From Desertibaculum subflavum (GTDB taxonomy: Bacteria; Pseudomonadota; Alphaproteobacteria; Ferrovibrionales; Ferrovibrionaceae), in contig QOZS01000048.1 of the NCBI GenBank assembly GCA_003576705.1, positions 1 to 44,013 on the forward strand: 44,013 nt of DNA, written 5' to 3'. Within the stretch, counting starts at the first letter, position 1. Each line of letters opens with the position of its first letter. This document shows, piece by piece, positions 24,013 to 32,380 of this stretch. A program made the translations under genes and the position numbers. The notes under the pieces were generated by a model that had not been told where the DNA came from, made no database searches, and saw only the letters and a program-made list of their open reading frames with translations.

Positions 24013-25362
24013 ATGAGCGGATCGAAGCAGTTGCGGCTGGGCGCCTTCATGCGCCCCGTGAGCATCCATACCAGCGCCTGGCGCTATCCCGGCTCCTTCC
24101 CCGACGCCAATTTCAACTTCGCCCATCTGAAGCGCTTCGCGCAGAAGCTGGAGCACGGCAAGTTCGACGCTTTCTTCATGGCCGATCACCTGGCGGTGAT
24201 GAACATGCCGATGGCGGCGCTGAAGCGCAGCGCCACGGTGACGTCCTTCGATCCGCTGACCCTGCTGCCGGCGCTGGCCGCGGTGACCGACCATATCGGC
24301 CTGATCGCGACGGCCTCGACCACCTATAACGAGCCCTATCACGTGGCGCGGAAATTCGCCTCGCTCGACCATATCTCGGGCGGGCGCGCCGGCTGGAACC
24401 TCGTGACCTCGGCCAACCCGCAGGAAGCGCCGAATTTCGGCTTCGACGAGCATCTCGCGCATGGCGAGCGCTATCACCGCGCGCGCGAATTCTTCGATGT
24501 GGTGACCGGCCTGTGGGACAGCTGGGCGGACGACGCCTTCATCCGCGATGTCGCGAGCGGCGTCTATTTCGAGCCGTCGAAGATGCGCGCGCTCAACCAT
24601 GTCGGCGAGCATTTGAAGGTGCGCGGGCCGCTCAACGTCGCGCGGCCGGTCCAGGGCTGGCCGGTGATCGTGCAGGCCGGCGCCTCCGATGCCGGCCGCC
24701 AGATCGCCGCCGAGACGGCGGAGGTGGTGTTCTCCGGCGTCAACAACATCGAGGCCGGGCGCGAGCTCTACGGCGATCTGAAGCGGCGCATGGTCGCCTA
24801 TGGCCGCAACCCGGATCATCTGAAAGTGCTGCCCGGCGCCTTCATCGTGGTCGGCGACACGGTCGATGAGGCGCGGGCGAAGAAGAAGCATCTCGACAGC
24901 CTGGTGCATCCCGACAGCGGCATCGCCACGCTTTCCGTGCGGCTCGGGCACGACGCATCGAAATTCGATCTCGACGGGCCGCTGCCGGAGATTCCGGAGA
25001 GCAATGCCTCCAAGAGCGGCCAGCAGAAGCTGGTCGAGATGGCGAGGCGCGAAAACATGACGGTGCGCGAGCTCGCGCAGTATGTCGGCGGCGCCTTCGG
25101 CACGCTGGAGATGATCGGCACGCCGAAGACCATCGCCGATCAGATGGAGGAATGGCTGACGACCGAAGCCTCCGACGGCTTCAACGTCATGTTCCCCTAT
25201 CTGCCGCAAGGCCTCGACGACGTGGTCGACCGCGTGGTGCCGGAGCTGCAGCGCCGCGGCCTGTTCCGCCGCGACTACGAGGGCGCCACCTTGCGCGAGA
25301 ATCTCGGCCTGCCCCGGCCGGCCAACCGCTTCTTCGCCGACAGCAAGGCGGCGGCGGAGTAG
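24013..25362 (+). CDS. LLM-class flavin-dependent monooxygenase, NtaA/SnaA/DszA type
   Basis: A 449-residue luciferase-like TIM barrel of the NtaA/SnaA/DszA subfamily, which uses FMNH2 from a separate reductase to oxidise substrates such as nitrilotriacetate, sulfones or other xenobiotics. Matching segments are AWRYPGSFPDANFNF, FDAFFMADHLAV, FDPLTLLPALAAVTDHIGLIATASTTYNEPYHVARKFASLDHISGGRAGWNLVTS, the NFGFDEH..ERY..A.EF block and PVIVQAGASDAGRQIAAETAEVVFSG. No flavin reductase gene is adjacent, so a general reductase must supply FMNH2. The substrate is unknown. Confidence 0.92.
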   Translation: MSGSKQLRLGAFMRPVSIHTSAWRYPGSFPDANFNFAHLKRFAQKLEHGKFDAFFMADHLAVMNMPMAALKRSATVTSFDPLTLLPALAAVTDHIGLIATASTTYNEPYHVARKFASLDHISGGRAGWNLVTSANPQEAPNFGFDEHLAHGERYHRAREFFDVVTGLWDSWADDAFIRDVASGVYFEPSKMRALNHVGEHLKVRGPLNVARPVQGWPVIVQAGASDAGRQIAAETAEVVFSGVNNIEAGRELYGDLKRRMVAYGRNPDHLKVLPGAFIVVGDTVDEARAKKKHLDSLVHPDSGIATLSVRLGHDASKFDLDGPLPEIPESNASKSGQQKLVEMARRENMTVRELAQYVGGAFGTLEMIGTPKTIADQMEEWLTTEASDGFNVMFPYLPQGLDDVVDRVVPELQRRGLFRRDYEGATLRENLGLPRPANRFFADSKAAAE

Positions 25363-25387
25363 CCGTCGCCTGGGCCGCCGGGCCGGC

Positions 25388-26476
25388 TCAGTCCTTGCGG
25401 CAGACGAACCAGACGTTCATCGGATCGTGCGGAAGGACGTGGCGCTCGACATTTGTGAAGCCCGCCTTGCGCAGCATCGTCTCGGCCGTTTCCCAGCCCC
25501 ACATCGTCCCCAGACCCTCGCCGCCCTGGCCGATGGAAACCGGCGTGCAGTGCGTGCAGGAGATGGCATACAGGAGCGCAGCCATCGGGAAGTCCAGATT
25601 GTTCTCCAGCCGGGCAGAGCCGCCGATATCCTGCATCAGGTAGATGCCGCCGGATCGCAGCGCGCCGAACAGGCCGTGCAGCAGGGCTTCCGGATCCTTC
25701 TGGTCGTGGACGGCGTCGAAGCTGGTGATGAAGTCGAAGCGCCGTCTCTCGTCGTAGCCGGTCAGGTCGCGCCTCTCGAAGCGAAGGTTCCCGAGACCCT
25801 GCTGGCGCGCCGCCTCGGCGGCGAAGTCGATGGCATCCGCGCAGAGGTCATAGCCGACGAAGCGGCTCCGCGGATAGCGGGCCGCCATGGCGAGCAGCGC
25901 CGAACCGCGGGCGCAGCCGGCATCCAGCACGTCGATCCCGCTTTCGAGACGCCTCATCACCTCCGGAAGCAATGGCAGGATCGTCTCGAACAGCTGGGCC
26001 GTTACCGTCTGACCGCTATCCTCCGCCATGATCTGGTGGAAGCAGGGATACTCGTCATAGCGCGTGCCGCCGCCGGTCTCGAAACATTCGAGCACGCGGT
26101 CCTGCACCGCGCCCATCACCGCGACATGCTGCCCGAACACCGCGAGATTGCCGAGCGCGCCCTTCCGCGTCAGGCAGGCAGCATGCTCGGGCGGCAATGC
26201 GTAGGTGCGCCGGCCCGTGTCGTAGATGACGATGCCGCCGGTCACCATCGCCGCCAGCCATTCGCGCACATAGCGCTCCGCAAGTGCCGCGCGAGCGGCA
26301 ATCTGCTCGCTGGTCGCCGGGGGCAATTCGGCCATCACATCGAACAGGCCGGTGCGGTGGCCGACCGCCATCATGTTCGCGACCGCGCCGCTGTCCAGCA
26401 CCTGCATGATGCGGCCGGCAAAGGCTTCCGCGGCAGTGCGGTCGAAGCCGGAATTGATTTCTGCTGCCTGGTTCAT
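25388..26476 (-). CDS. SAM-dependent methyltransferase with N-terminal winged helix
   Basis: A 362-residue class I methyltransferase. The first 100 or so residues form a winged-helix dimerisation region (VGHRTGLFDVMAELPPATSEQIAARAALAERYVREWL). The Rossmann domain follows with IDVLDAGCARGSALLAMAARYPRSRFVGYDL (motif I and post I), FDFITSFDAVHD and LLHGLFGALRSGGIYLMQDI. The layout matches O-methyltransferase-like proteins of the Rv2258c type. GGAGG lies eight bases before the ATG. It is divergent from a GlxA-type AraC regulator with about 104 bp between the starts, which suggests control by that regulator. The methyl acceptor is unknown. Confidence 0.88.
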   Translation of the reverse strand: MNQAAEINSGFDRTAAEAFAGRIMQVLDSGAVANMMAVGHRTGLFDVMAELPPATSEQIAARAALAERYVREWLAAMVTGGIVIYDTGRRTYALPPEHAACLTRKGALGNLAVFGQHVAVMGAVQDRVLECFETGGGTRYDEYPCFHQIMAEDSGQTVTAQLFETILPLLPEVMRRLESGIDVLDAGCARGSALLAMAARYPRSRFVGYDLCADAIDFAAEAARQQGLGNLRFERRDLTGYDERRRFDFITSFDAVHDQKDPEALLHGLFGALRSGGIYLMQDIGGSARLENNLDFPMAALLYAISCTHCTPVSIGQGGEGLGTMWGWETAETMLRKAGFTNVERHVLPHDPMNVWFVCRKD

Positions 26477-26580
26477 GTCGCATTCCTCCGTGCTGCTTAT
26501 GCGCCCGGAATAGCGCCGGCCGCGGCGACGCGGCAGAGGCCGATTGGACAGAACCGGGGCATTTGCGCCAGTCTCGCCCG

Positions 26581-27633
26581 ATGCTGGCGCAGAACCGCGA
26601 CAGGCCTGTCTCCGTAGGCTTGCTGGCCTTGCCGGAATCGACTCCGACGGCGCTTTACGGCCTCTACGAGGTCTTCAACTCCGTCGGCGCCGCGTGGTCG
26701 GAACTGACCGGCGAGCCACCCGCCGGTCCGGCGATGGACGCCCGCATCGTCGCCGAAAGGCGCGAGCCCTTCGCCTGCGCCCTGGGCCTGCCGATCACGC
26801 CACACGCCGCGCTCGGCGACGAACTGCGTCCTGACGTTGTCGTCGCGACGGATCTGAGCCTCAACCCGCAGCAAGATCCACGCGGCCGCTGGCCCGCGGC
26901 CAGCGCCTGGCTGCGTCGGCAATACGACCGGGGCGCGATCGTGGCTTCTGTCTGCACCGGCTCCGTGCTGCTCGCGGATGCGGGCCTGCTCGAGCATCGG
27001 GAAGCGACGACGCATTGGAGCGCCGCCGCCCTGTTCGCCACCTACTTCCCCAATGTGACGCTACGTCCGGAGCGCATCCTGTCGCTGGACGGGCCGGAGC
27101 AGCGCATCGTGACCAGTGGCGGCGCGGCCTCCTGGGAAGATCTGGCGCTCTATCTGGTCGCGCGGCTCTGCGGCGGCACGGAGGCGGCGCGCGTCGCCAA
27201 GCTGTTCGTGCTGGGCGACCGCAGCGAGGGCCAACTGCCCTTTGCCATGCCGGACCGGCCGCGGCGGCATGACGACGCGGTCGTCGCCCGATGCCAGGAA
27301 TGGCTCGCTGACCACTACGCTGCCGCCGATGCGGTCGCCGGCATGCTGGCGCGATCGGGGCTCACCGCGCGCACGTTCAGCCGGCGCTTTCGCGCCGCGA
27401 CCGGGCACGCACCGCTCGACTACGTGCAGGCATTGCGGATCGAGGAAGCCAAGCAGCTGCTGGAATCGACCGGCGAGCCGGCCGACGCCATCGGACGCCT
27501 GGTCGGCTACGAGGATCCCGCCTTCTTCCGTCGTCTGTTCAAGCGTCGGACGGGGACCACGCCGGCGCGCTACCGGCAGCGATTTCAATCCGTGGGAAAG
27601 CCGCCTCGGGGCGGCAAGGCAGAGCATCCGTGA
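26581..27633 (+). CDS. GlxA-type AraC regulator with DJ-1/PfpI domain
   Basis: A 350-residue regulator with an N-terminal DJ-1/PfpI-like domain (about residues 10-180) containing IVASVCTGSVLLADAGLLEHREATTHW, in which the nucleophile-elbow Cys is kept. The C-terminal AraC domain (about 230-335) has two helix-turn-helix units: MLARSGLTARTFSRRFRAATG and IGRLVGYEDPAFFRRLFKRRTGTTPARYRQRF. The ATG at 26581 was preferred over an upstream in-frame TTG at 26563. Such proteins often respond to amine-type metabolites. The divergent methyltransferase gene is the obvious candidate target. Confidence 0.9.
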   Translation: MLAQNRDRPVSVGLLALPESTPTALYGLYEVFNSVGAAWSELTGEPPAGPAMDARIVAERREPFACALGLPITPHAALGDELRPDVVVATDLSLNPQQDPRGRWPAASAWLRRQYDRGAIVASVCTGSVLLADAGLLEHREATTHWSAAALFATYFPNVTLRPERILSLDGPEQRIVTSGGAASWEDLALYLVARLCGGTEAARVAKLFVLGDRSEGQLPFAMPDRPRRHDDAVVARCQEWLADHYAAADAVAGMLARSGLTARTFSRRFRAATGHAPLDYVQALRIEEAKQLLESTGEPADAIGRLVGYEDPAFFRRLFKRRTGTTPARYRQRFQSVGKPPRGGKAEHP

Positions 27634-27642
27634 GTGCTTGCC

Positions 27643-27957
27643 CTATTGCCGTGAATTGAACGCGCAATCCTCCCGGCCGTCCTTCAGGCACTCGCGAAAC
27701 CGCCCGGCCTGTTCGATCCGCTCACCGGCCCGCTCGCGCGCCGCGTCCAGGCAGCCGCGATAGGCCTCCAGGTCCTGGATGTATTTCTCGATGTCGCTCT
27801 CGCAGCGCAGCGCGCCGGAAGTCTTGTCGGGGCCCATCACGCCGGTTGAGCAGAACGGCTGCACCGGCAGCGTGCAGGCGGATTGCGCCATAGCTGCCAA
27901 GGGCAACGTGGCGAAGGCGAGCGCCATGCCCGCACATCGGATGGTTGTGATAGCCAT
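27643..27957 (-). CDS. Small secreted Cys-containing protein
   Basis: A 104-residue protein with a Sec signal peptide (MAITTIRCAGMALAFATLPLAAMA, cleavage expected before QSACT). The mature part of about 80 residues has six Cys, suggesting disulfides in the periplasm, and a charged helix SDIEKYIQDLEAYRGCLDAARERAGERIEQAGRF cut here by one Cys. I do not recognise the family. It ends nine bases from the convergent AraC-type gene and is followed upstream by the long repeat-rich intergenic region. Confidence 0.7.
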   Translation of the reverse strand: MAITTIRCAGMALAFATLPLAAMAQSACTLPVQPFCSTGVMGPDKTSGALRCESDIEKYIQDLEAYRGCLDAARERAGERIEQAGRFRECLKDGREDCAFNSRQ

Positions 27958-28311
27958 TGCGCCCCATCTTCGCTGGTCCCGGGCCTTCAGAAAGATGCGG
28001 CGGCGGCCCTGGGTTCCCCGGCGAGCTTCCGCCGGGCGGAGAGCGGCGGCCCCGAGCGAAAAGCACTGGCGCTGTATTTGCTTTTGGTGTAATATTTGAT
28101 TCCGGCTCGGACCAGCGAGGCGCTTGCTCTTTTACATTGTGAACCGGCGCCGAGCCGCTTTCGCCCGGCCTTCGCGAGCGGCGGAGAAGAGAAACGACGT
28201 ATTTTCAAGAGGATGTTCCGGGACTGCGCCTCGATCGGCGGGCTTCGGGCGCTCCGATCCGCGCTCTGAAGCGCTTGACGGGCTTGGCATCCCATGCGAG
28301 TCCCCTTTAGG

Positions 28312-28391
28312 GCGGAACAGAAGCGCCGCGGAACAGAAGCGCCGCGGAACAGAAGCGCCGCGGAACAGAAGCGCCGCGGAACAGAAGCGTC
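28312..28391. repeat. 16-bp tandem repeat, five units
   Basis: Five perfect-phase units of GCGGAACAGAAGCGCC start at 28312, 28328, 28344, 28360 and 28376; the last ends GTC instead of GCC. The unit length is not a multiple of three and there are no spacers, so it is neither coding nor CRISPR. Its core GGAACAGAAGCGCCGC differs by one base from GGAACAGATGCGCCGC, which heads the mosaic repeats just downstream. Confidence 0.95.
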
Positions 28392-28475
28392 GCCACCGCC
28401 GTCGTGGCCGGGCCCAGCTCTAGGTCCCAGAACTGGCCGGCCACCCACGCGGCCGCCGCAACTCGGCGGAGAGCC

Positions 28476-28735
28476 GTGGATGCCCGGATCTTCGTCTGGG
28501 CATGACGAAGGGGAGGAACAGATGCGCCGGCTTCGGCGAACGCCGGTCCGCCCCCGCATGGGTACCCGGGTCAAGTCCGGGTACGACGGCAGAGGGGAAC
28601 CGGCGCGGCGGAGAACGGTCTCCTGCGGCGCGGAAGAGGGAACAGATGCGCCGCCTTCGGCGAACGCGTGTCTGCCCCCGCGTGGAGACCCGGGTCAGGC
28701 CCGGATGCGACGACGGAAGGGAACAGATGCGCCGC
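28476..28735. repeat. Mosaic intergenic repeats with palindromic cores
   Basis: The head GGAACAGATGCGCCG[GC] occurs at 28515-28530, 28639-28654 and 28720-28735. The units starting at 28515 and 28639 run about 81 bp and are clearly homologous, sharing a CTTCGGCGAACGC stretch, GCCCCCGC and a palindromic end. A decayed head lies at 28596, exactly 81 bases after 28515. Palindromes are ATGCCCGGA/TCTGGGCAT (28480-28503), GTACCCGG/CCGGGTAC (28562-28584) and a CCGGG/CCCGG version near 28690-28703. The type resembles the CCCGGG-centred dispersed intergenic palindromes of alphaproteobacteria. The last head abuts the stop codon of the deacetylase gene. Confidence 0.85.
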
Positions 28736-28737
28736 GA

Positions 28738-29763
28738 CTACAGGCGGCTCTCGAACCCCGTGAGAAAGCTCCGGATATTGTCGCCGAGTTCGGGCGCCAG
28801 ATAGCCGCCTTCCTGCACCAGCACGGTCGGCAGCTTGAGCCCGGCGATCGCCTGCGCGATGCGGGCGAAGCCCGGCGTGGTGATGGCGAGGCCTTTCAGC
28901 GGATCGCCCTCATAGGCGTCGAGGCCGAGCGCCACCACCAGCGTGTCGGCAGCGAAGGCGCGGATGCGGGCGAGCGCGATGTCGAGCGCCTGGAGATAGC
29001 CGTCATCGGCGGTGCCGAGCGCGAGCGGCAGGTTGAGGTTGTAGCCGAGCCCGTCGCCTTCGCCGCGTTCGGCCGCATAGCCGACGAAGTAGGGATAGAA
29101 CTCGGCCGGATCGGCGTGCAGCGAGACGGTCAGCACGTCGGGCCGGCGATAGAAGATGCCCTGCGTGCCGTTGCCGTGATGCACGTCGACATCGAGCACG
29201 GCGACGCGCCGGCGCCGCCGGGTCAGCCATTCGGCGGCGATGGCGGTGTTGGACAGGAAGCAGAAGCCGCCCGCCTTGTCGGCATAGGCATGATGGCCGG
29301 GCGGCCGGCACAGCGCATAGGCCACGCGCTCGCCTTCGGCGACCAGCGCGGCCGCATGCACCGCGCTGTGCGCCGCCCACACCGCCGCATTCCAGGTGCC
29401 CTGGCCGACCGGGGTGCCGGAATCGGCCATGTGGTAGCCGGCGCGGCCGACGATGCCGGTCGGATAGCTGGCATAGCCCGTCATCGGCCGGACATTGGCG
29501 ATCACCTCGTCCGAGGCGTCGGGCAGCGCCTGCCAGCGCGCCCAGGCGGTCTCCAGGAACTCGAGGTATTCCGGCGTATGCACGGCGGCGCGTGGGCCGG
29601 GGCCGAAATCTTCCGGCGCCACCAGCGTGTGGCCGCCGGCGTGGATGCCGGCCAGCAGGCGGTCGGCACGCTCCGGCTGCTCGGCGCTGCGGGTCATGCG
29701 CCCGCGCACCAGGAAGGTCTGCGGGTCATGGCTCTGATGCTTCTCGCTGTAGACGACTTTCAT
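28738..29763 (-). CDS. Histone-deacetylase-family amidohydrolase, acetylpolyamine amidohydrolase-like
   Basis: A 341-residue zinc amidohydrolase of the arginase/deacetylase fold. Key motifs are the substrate loop VIANVRPMTGYASYPTG, RPPGHHAYADKAGGFCFLSNTAIAAEW (catalytic His pair), VLDVDVHHGNGTQGIFY (zinc ligands Asp and His), TVSLHADPAEFYPYFVG, and LGLDAYEGDPLKG (third zinc ligand Asp). Length, the N-terminal MKVVYSEKHQSHDP and the HADPAEFYP segment fit acetylpolyamine amidohydrolase rather than histone or acetoin deacetylases. It should release acetate from N-acetylated polyamines. A GGAAG ribosome site precedes the ATG. No polyamine genes are adjacent. Confidence 0.9.
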   Translation of the reverse strand: MKVVYSEKHQSHDPQTFLVRGRMTRSAEQPERADRLLAGIHAGGHTLVAPEDFGPGPRAAVHTPEYLEFLETAWARWQALPDASDEVIANVRPMTGYASYPTGIVGRAGYHMADSGTPVGQGTWNAAVWAAHSAVHAAALVAEGERVAYALCRPPGHHAYADKAGGFCFLSNTAIAAEWLTRRRRRVAVLDVDVHHGNGTQGIFYRRPDVLTVSLHADPAEFYPYFVGYAAERGEGDGLGYNLNLPLALGTADDGYLQALDIALARIRAFAADTLVVALGLDAYEGDPLKGLAITTPGFARIAQAIAGLKLPTVLVQEGGYLAPELGDNIRSFLTGFESRL

Positions 29764-29806
29764 GGCTTCCGGCCCGCTCTGCGTGACCGGAACATGCTAG
29801 CGGAAT

Positions 29807-29839
29807 CTGCCGTCCCGCGGCAGTCGCGCGGGACGGCAG
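29807..29839 (-). terminator. Perfect 13-bp hairpin after the LamG-GDPD gene
   Basis: CTGCCGTCCCGCG (29807-29819) and CGCGGGACGGCAG (29827-29839) are exact complements around a 7-base loop, eight bases past the stop codon of the minus-strand gene at 29848. A T-rich tail is lacking, but the position and stability suggest termination or 3'-end protection. Confidence 0.6.
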
Positions 29840-29847
29840 TGCCCGGC

Positions 29848-31587
29848 TCAGGCGCGGCGGCGGCGCAGCCGGCCGACCAGCAGGCCGCCGGCGGCAAGGA
29901 TTGGCAGCGCATCCGGCTCCGGCACTTCGGCGTCGCGGCCGAGCACACGGAGCGCGGTCTCGGGATCGTCGGTGATGATGCCGGCGAACTGCCCGACGAT
30001 CAGCTTCCCGTCCACCATCCGCTCGAAGCGCAGCGACATCAGGTCCGCCATGTCGACCGGGTCGTTCACCGTGTAGGCGAACAGGTCGAGATCCTTGAGC
30101 GCGGCGAGGATCAGGAGATCCTCTTGGATCGCCGCGTTGGCGCCGACCATGGCGTAGAAGTCGAGCACCAGCCCATCGACGCCCAGCGCGACTAGCGTGT
30201 CGAGATAGCCGTCGCGCGCCGCGGTGTCGGCAAGGCCGGCGAAGGTGCCCCAGAAGCCGATATGGAAGATCGAGCTGGCATCGGGCAGGTTCCCGGCCAG
30301 GTCGGCGACCGAGACGTCGTTCCAGCCGAAGGCGATGGCGCGACCGGGATCGAATCCGGTCGCGTCCATCGCCTGCCGGATCGCAGCACCCGCATTGTTG
30401 ACCTTGACGTCGAGCACGATGCCGCTCTGCTCCGCCTTGGCGAGCAGGAAGGTCTCCGCGAGGGTGGGGATCTTCTCGCCCGTGTACTTGCCGCCGAACT
30501 TGGTGGCGTAGTTGGCTTCCAGCGCCTGCAGCTCGGCCAGGGTCTTGCCGGAGACCGTGCCGCTCGTGCCCGTCGTGCGGGCGAGCGAATCGTCATGGCT
30601 CAGCACGGCCTGCCCGTCCTTGGTCAGCCGCACATCGACCTCGAAGTAGTCGGCGCCGATGCGCGCCGCCTGGCGGTTCGATTCGCTGGTGTTCTCCGGC
30701 GCGAACATCGAATTGCCGCGGTGGCCGACCACCTTGAAGTCGGCCCTGGGGTCGATCGCCTGGGGAAACTCGACCGCCTTGCCGCTGCCGGTCTCGTAGT
30801 GGCCGACGATCTCCTGCTCGGTCAGGGCGCGATTGTAGATGGCGACGTCGTCGATACCGCCGGTGAAGAAGCGGTTCGGATTGCCGTTGTTGAAGTCGGC
30901 GCCGATGGCGGCGAGCTGGCCGGCCGGGATGATCGAATCGAGCGCCGCCAGCGTGTGCCGGTCGCGCAGCACGCCGTTGACGTAGATCTTGGCGCTGGTC
31001 CCCGCCGCGTCGTTGGGATCCAGCACGCCGACCACGTGGATCCATTCGTTGAGATGCTGGTCGAGCCAGCGGCCGGAGACGCCGGGCCGCTCGGCGGCGC
31101 CGTTGGCCGTCGCCGCCTTGAAGCGCAGCTCCTTGTTGCCGCGGTCGAGATACATCACGTAGTTGTCCTGCGTGCTGTCGAAGATGCCCTGAAAGGTCTC
31201 GCTCTGGTTGGCGAAGGCGTCCTTGACCCGGATCCAGGTCTCGACCGTGACGGCCTTGCTTCCGGTCATCGCGCCGAGCTGCGGCACGGCGACGTACTTG
31301 CCGCTGCCGCCCTGATAGGCGGCGTTGGCATCGCCGGTCAGAGCGCCGCCCGTCGTGCCGGGATTGCCGGTCGCCGTGCCGTCATAGCCATTGCCGGAAA
31401 GGTCGGTGGCATCGACGCCGCCACCCGACTTGGTGCCCAGCCGCCAATAGGCGACCGGATCGGCCGCTGTGATCAGGTCGCTATAAGGTGTCGCTGCCGC
31501 ATCTCGCGCGGCGCCGCCGACGGCGAGAAGGCAGATAGCCGCTATCGCCGGCCGACCGGGCCGGAGCAATGAACCAATGAACGCCAT
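29848..31587 (-). CDS. Secreted LamG-GDPD phosphodiesterase with PEP-CTERM tail
   Basis: A 579-residue exported protein. Order: signal peptide (about 1-32); a LamG/concanavalin-like domain (about 35-265, with SDLITAADPVAYWRLG, VETWIRVKD, GGIDDVAIYNRALTEQEI); a glycerophosphodiester phosphodiesterase domain (about 285-545) with FKVVGHRGNSMFAPENT, YFEVDVRLTKDGQAVLSHDD and GIVLDVKVNN, which carry the catalytic His/Arg and metal-binding Glu/Asp; and a C-terminal EVPEPDALPILAAGGLLVGRLRRRRA, a PEP-CTERM sorting signal (VPEP, hydrophobic helix, Arg cluster) for exosortase. It should hydrolyse glycerophosphodiesters at the cell surface, with LamG binding a carbohydrate. GAGGGG precedes the ATG by nine bases. 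No exosortase gene is in the window. Confidence 0.88.
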   Translation of the reverse strand: MAFIGSLLRPGRPAIAAICLLAVGGAARDAAATPYSDLITAADPVAYWRLGTKSGGGVDATDLSGNGYDGTATGNPGTTGGALTGDANAAYQGGSGKYVAVPQLGAMTGSKAVTVETWIRVKDAFANQSETFQGIFDSTQDNYVMYLDRGNKELRFKAATANGAAERPGVSGRWLDQHLNEWIHVVGVLDPNDAAGTSAKIYVNGVLRDRHTLAALDSIIPAGQLAAIGADFNNGNPNRFFTGGIDDVAIYNRALTEQEIVGHYETGSGKAVEFPQAIDPRADFKVVGHRGNSMFAPENTSESNRQAARIGADYFEVDVRLTKDGQAVLSHDDSLARTTGTSGTVSGKTLAELQALEANYATKFGGKYTGEKIPTLAETFLLAKAEQSGIVLDVKVNNAGAAIRQAMDATGFDPGRAIAFGWNDVSVADLAGNLPDASSIFHIGFWGTFAGLADTAARDGYLDTLVALGVDGLVLDFYAMVGANAAIQEDLLILAALKDLDLFAYTVNDPVDMADLMSLRFERMVDGKLIVGQFAGIITDDPETALRVLGRDAEVPEPDALPILAAGGLLVGRLRRRRA

Positions 31588-31712
31588 TACTGATCCCCTC
31601 TTCGACTCGCGTGGCGGCCGACGGGCCGCGCGCGGGCGGAACGCTAGGCGGCGGTGCCCTGCGGCGGATCAACGTTGCTTGAAAGTTGCGTGAAGATTTG
31701 GCGATGCGGCGG

Positions 31713-32246
31713 TCAACGACGCAGCTTGGGCCGAACGGCGTAGACGCCCGGCGTGCCGGTTTCGTCGGTGGTTCGAGCCCGTCCGGTCGCGCGGGCACGC
31801 CGGGCAGCCGGCCGAGGCGAGGCGGCCCCTGCGGGACCTGCCTCGGACGCGCTCTCGGCCGAGATCAGGCCGACATATTCGTCGTCACGGTTGACGACAA
31901 GCAGCCACGGCAGATCATGCCGCTCCAGCAATTGCCGGGCCGTGCCGATATCGTCCTGCTCGTAGCAATAGGGAATGTCGGCCGACATGTGGTCGCGGAC
32001 CCGGCTTGCCCGCGCATCCTCGGCGGCGGCCGGCACGGGCGGCTGGTCCTTGCGCTGCGCCAGATGCGCGAGCGTGTAGATGCCGACGATCTCATCGCCG
32101 TCCACCACCGGCAGCATGCTGAGATGCGCCGCGCGCATGCGCCCCGCGGCTTCCGAAACCGGATGGTCCGGATGCAGATATTCGTCGGTCGGCAGCATGA
32201 CGCCGGCGACCCGAGACGTCTTCTTGCTGCCAGGGCGGTCCGGCAT
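31713..32246 (-). CDS. CBS-domain protein
   Basis: A 177-residue protein with a pair of CBS motifs. The first (about residues 10-70) includes VAGVMLPTDEYLHPDHPVSEAAGRMRAAHLSMLPVVDGDEIVGIYTLAHL; the second (about 85-140) includes VRDHMSADIPYCYEQDDIGTARQLLERHDLPWLLVVNRDDEYVGLISAES. CBS pairs bind adenosyl nucleotides and sense energy state. The C-terminal 40 residues are Ala/Arg-rich and probably disordered. The ATG at 32246, with GGAG six to seven bases upstream, was chosen over an upstream frame extension. It is divergent from the glutathione S-transferase. Partner enzymes are not evident. Confidence 0.85.
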   Translation of the reverse strand: MPDRPGSKKTSRVAGVMLPTDEYLHPDHPVSEAAGRMRAAHLSMLPVVDGDEIVGIYTLAHLAQRKDQPPVPAAAEDARASRVRDHMSADIPYCYEQDDIGTARQLLERHDLPWLLVVNRDDEYVGLISAESASEAGPAGAASPRPAARRARATGRARTTDETGTPGVYAVRPKLRR

Positions 32247-32380
32247 GCGCGCTCCGCAGATGGTCACAACCGAACGAAACGCGGCGCCGGGCCGCCCGGT
32301 TCCGCGGGAGGTGCCGCATCGGCGCCACGATTGAGTGGCGAGATGGCGCTTCGAAAAAAATGCCGGTTGGGAGGTCGAGC

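Larger units (their letters stand above)
27958..28737. other. 780-bp non-coding, repeat-rich region
   Basis: No credible gene was found on either strand. Open frames here read through repeats and give low-complexity Arg/Ser-rich peptides. The left part has a 7-bp-stem hairpin CCCGGCG/CGCCGGG (28017-28023 and 28030-28036) and an AT-rich patch at about 28074-28103 which may hold the promoter of the small secreted protein. The right part holds a 16-bp tandem array (28312-28391) and mosaic 81-bp units with palindromes (28476-28735), annotated separately. Confidence 0.7.

Noticed and set aside
28312..28391. Possible CRISPR array
   Set aside because: The 16-bp units are directly adjacent with no spacers and no cas genes are present.
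27987..28574. A 195-codon minus-strand frame in the repeat region
   Set aside because: It reads through the 16-bp tandem array and palindromes, giving repeated SVPRRFCSA-like peptides; no credible ribosome site or homology.
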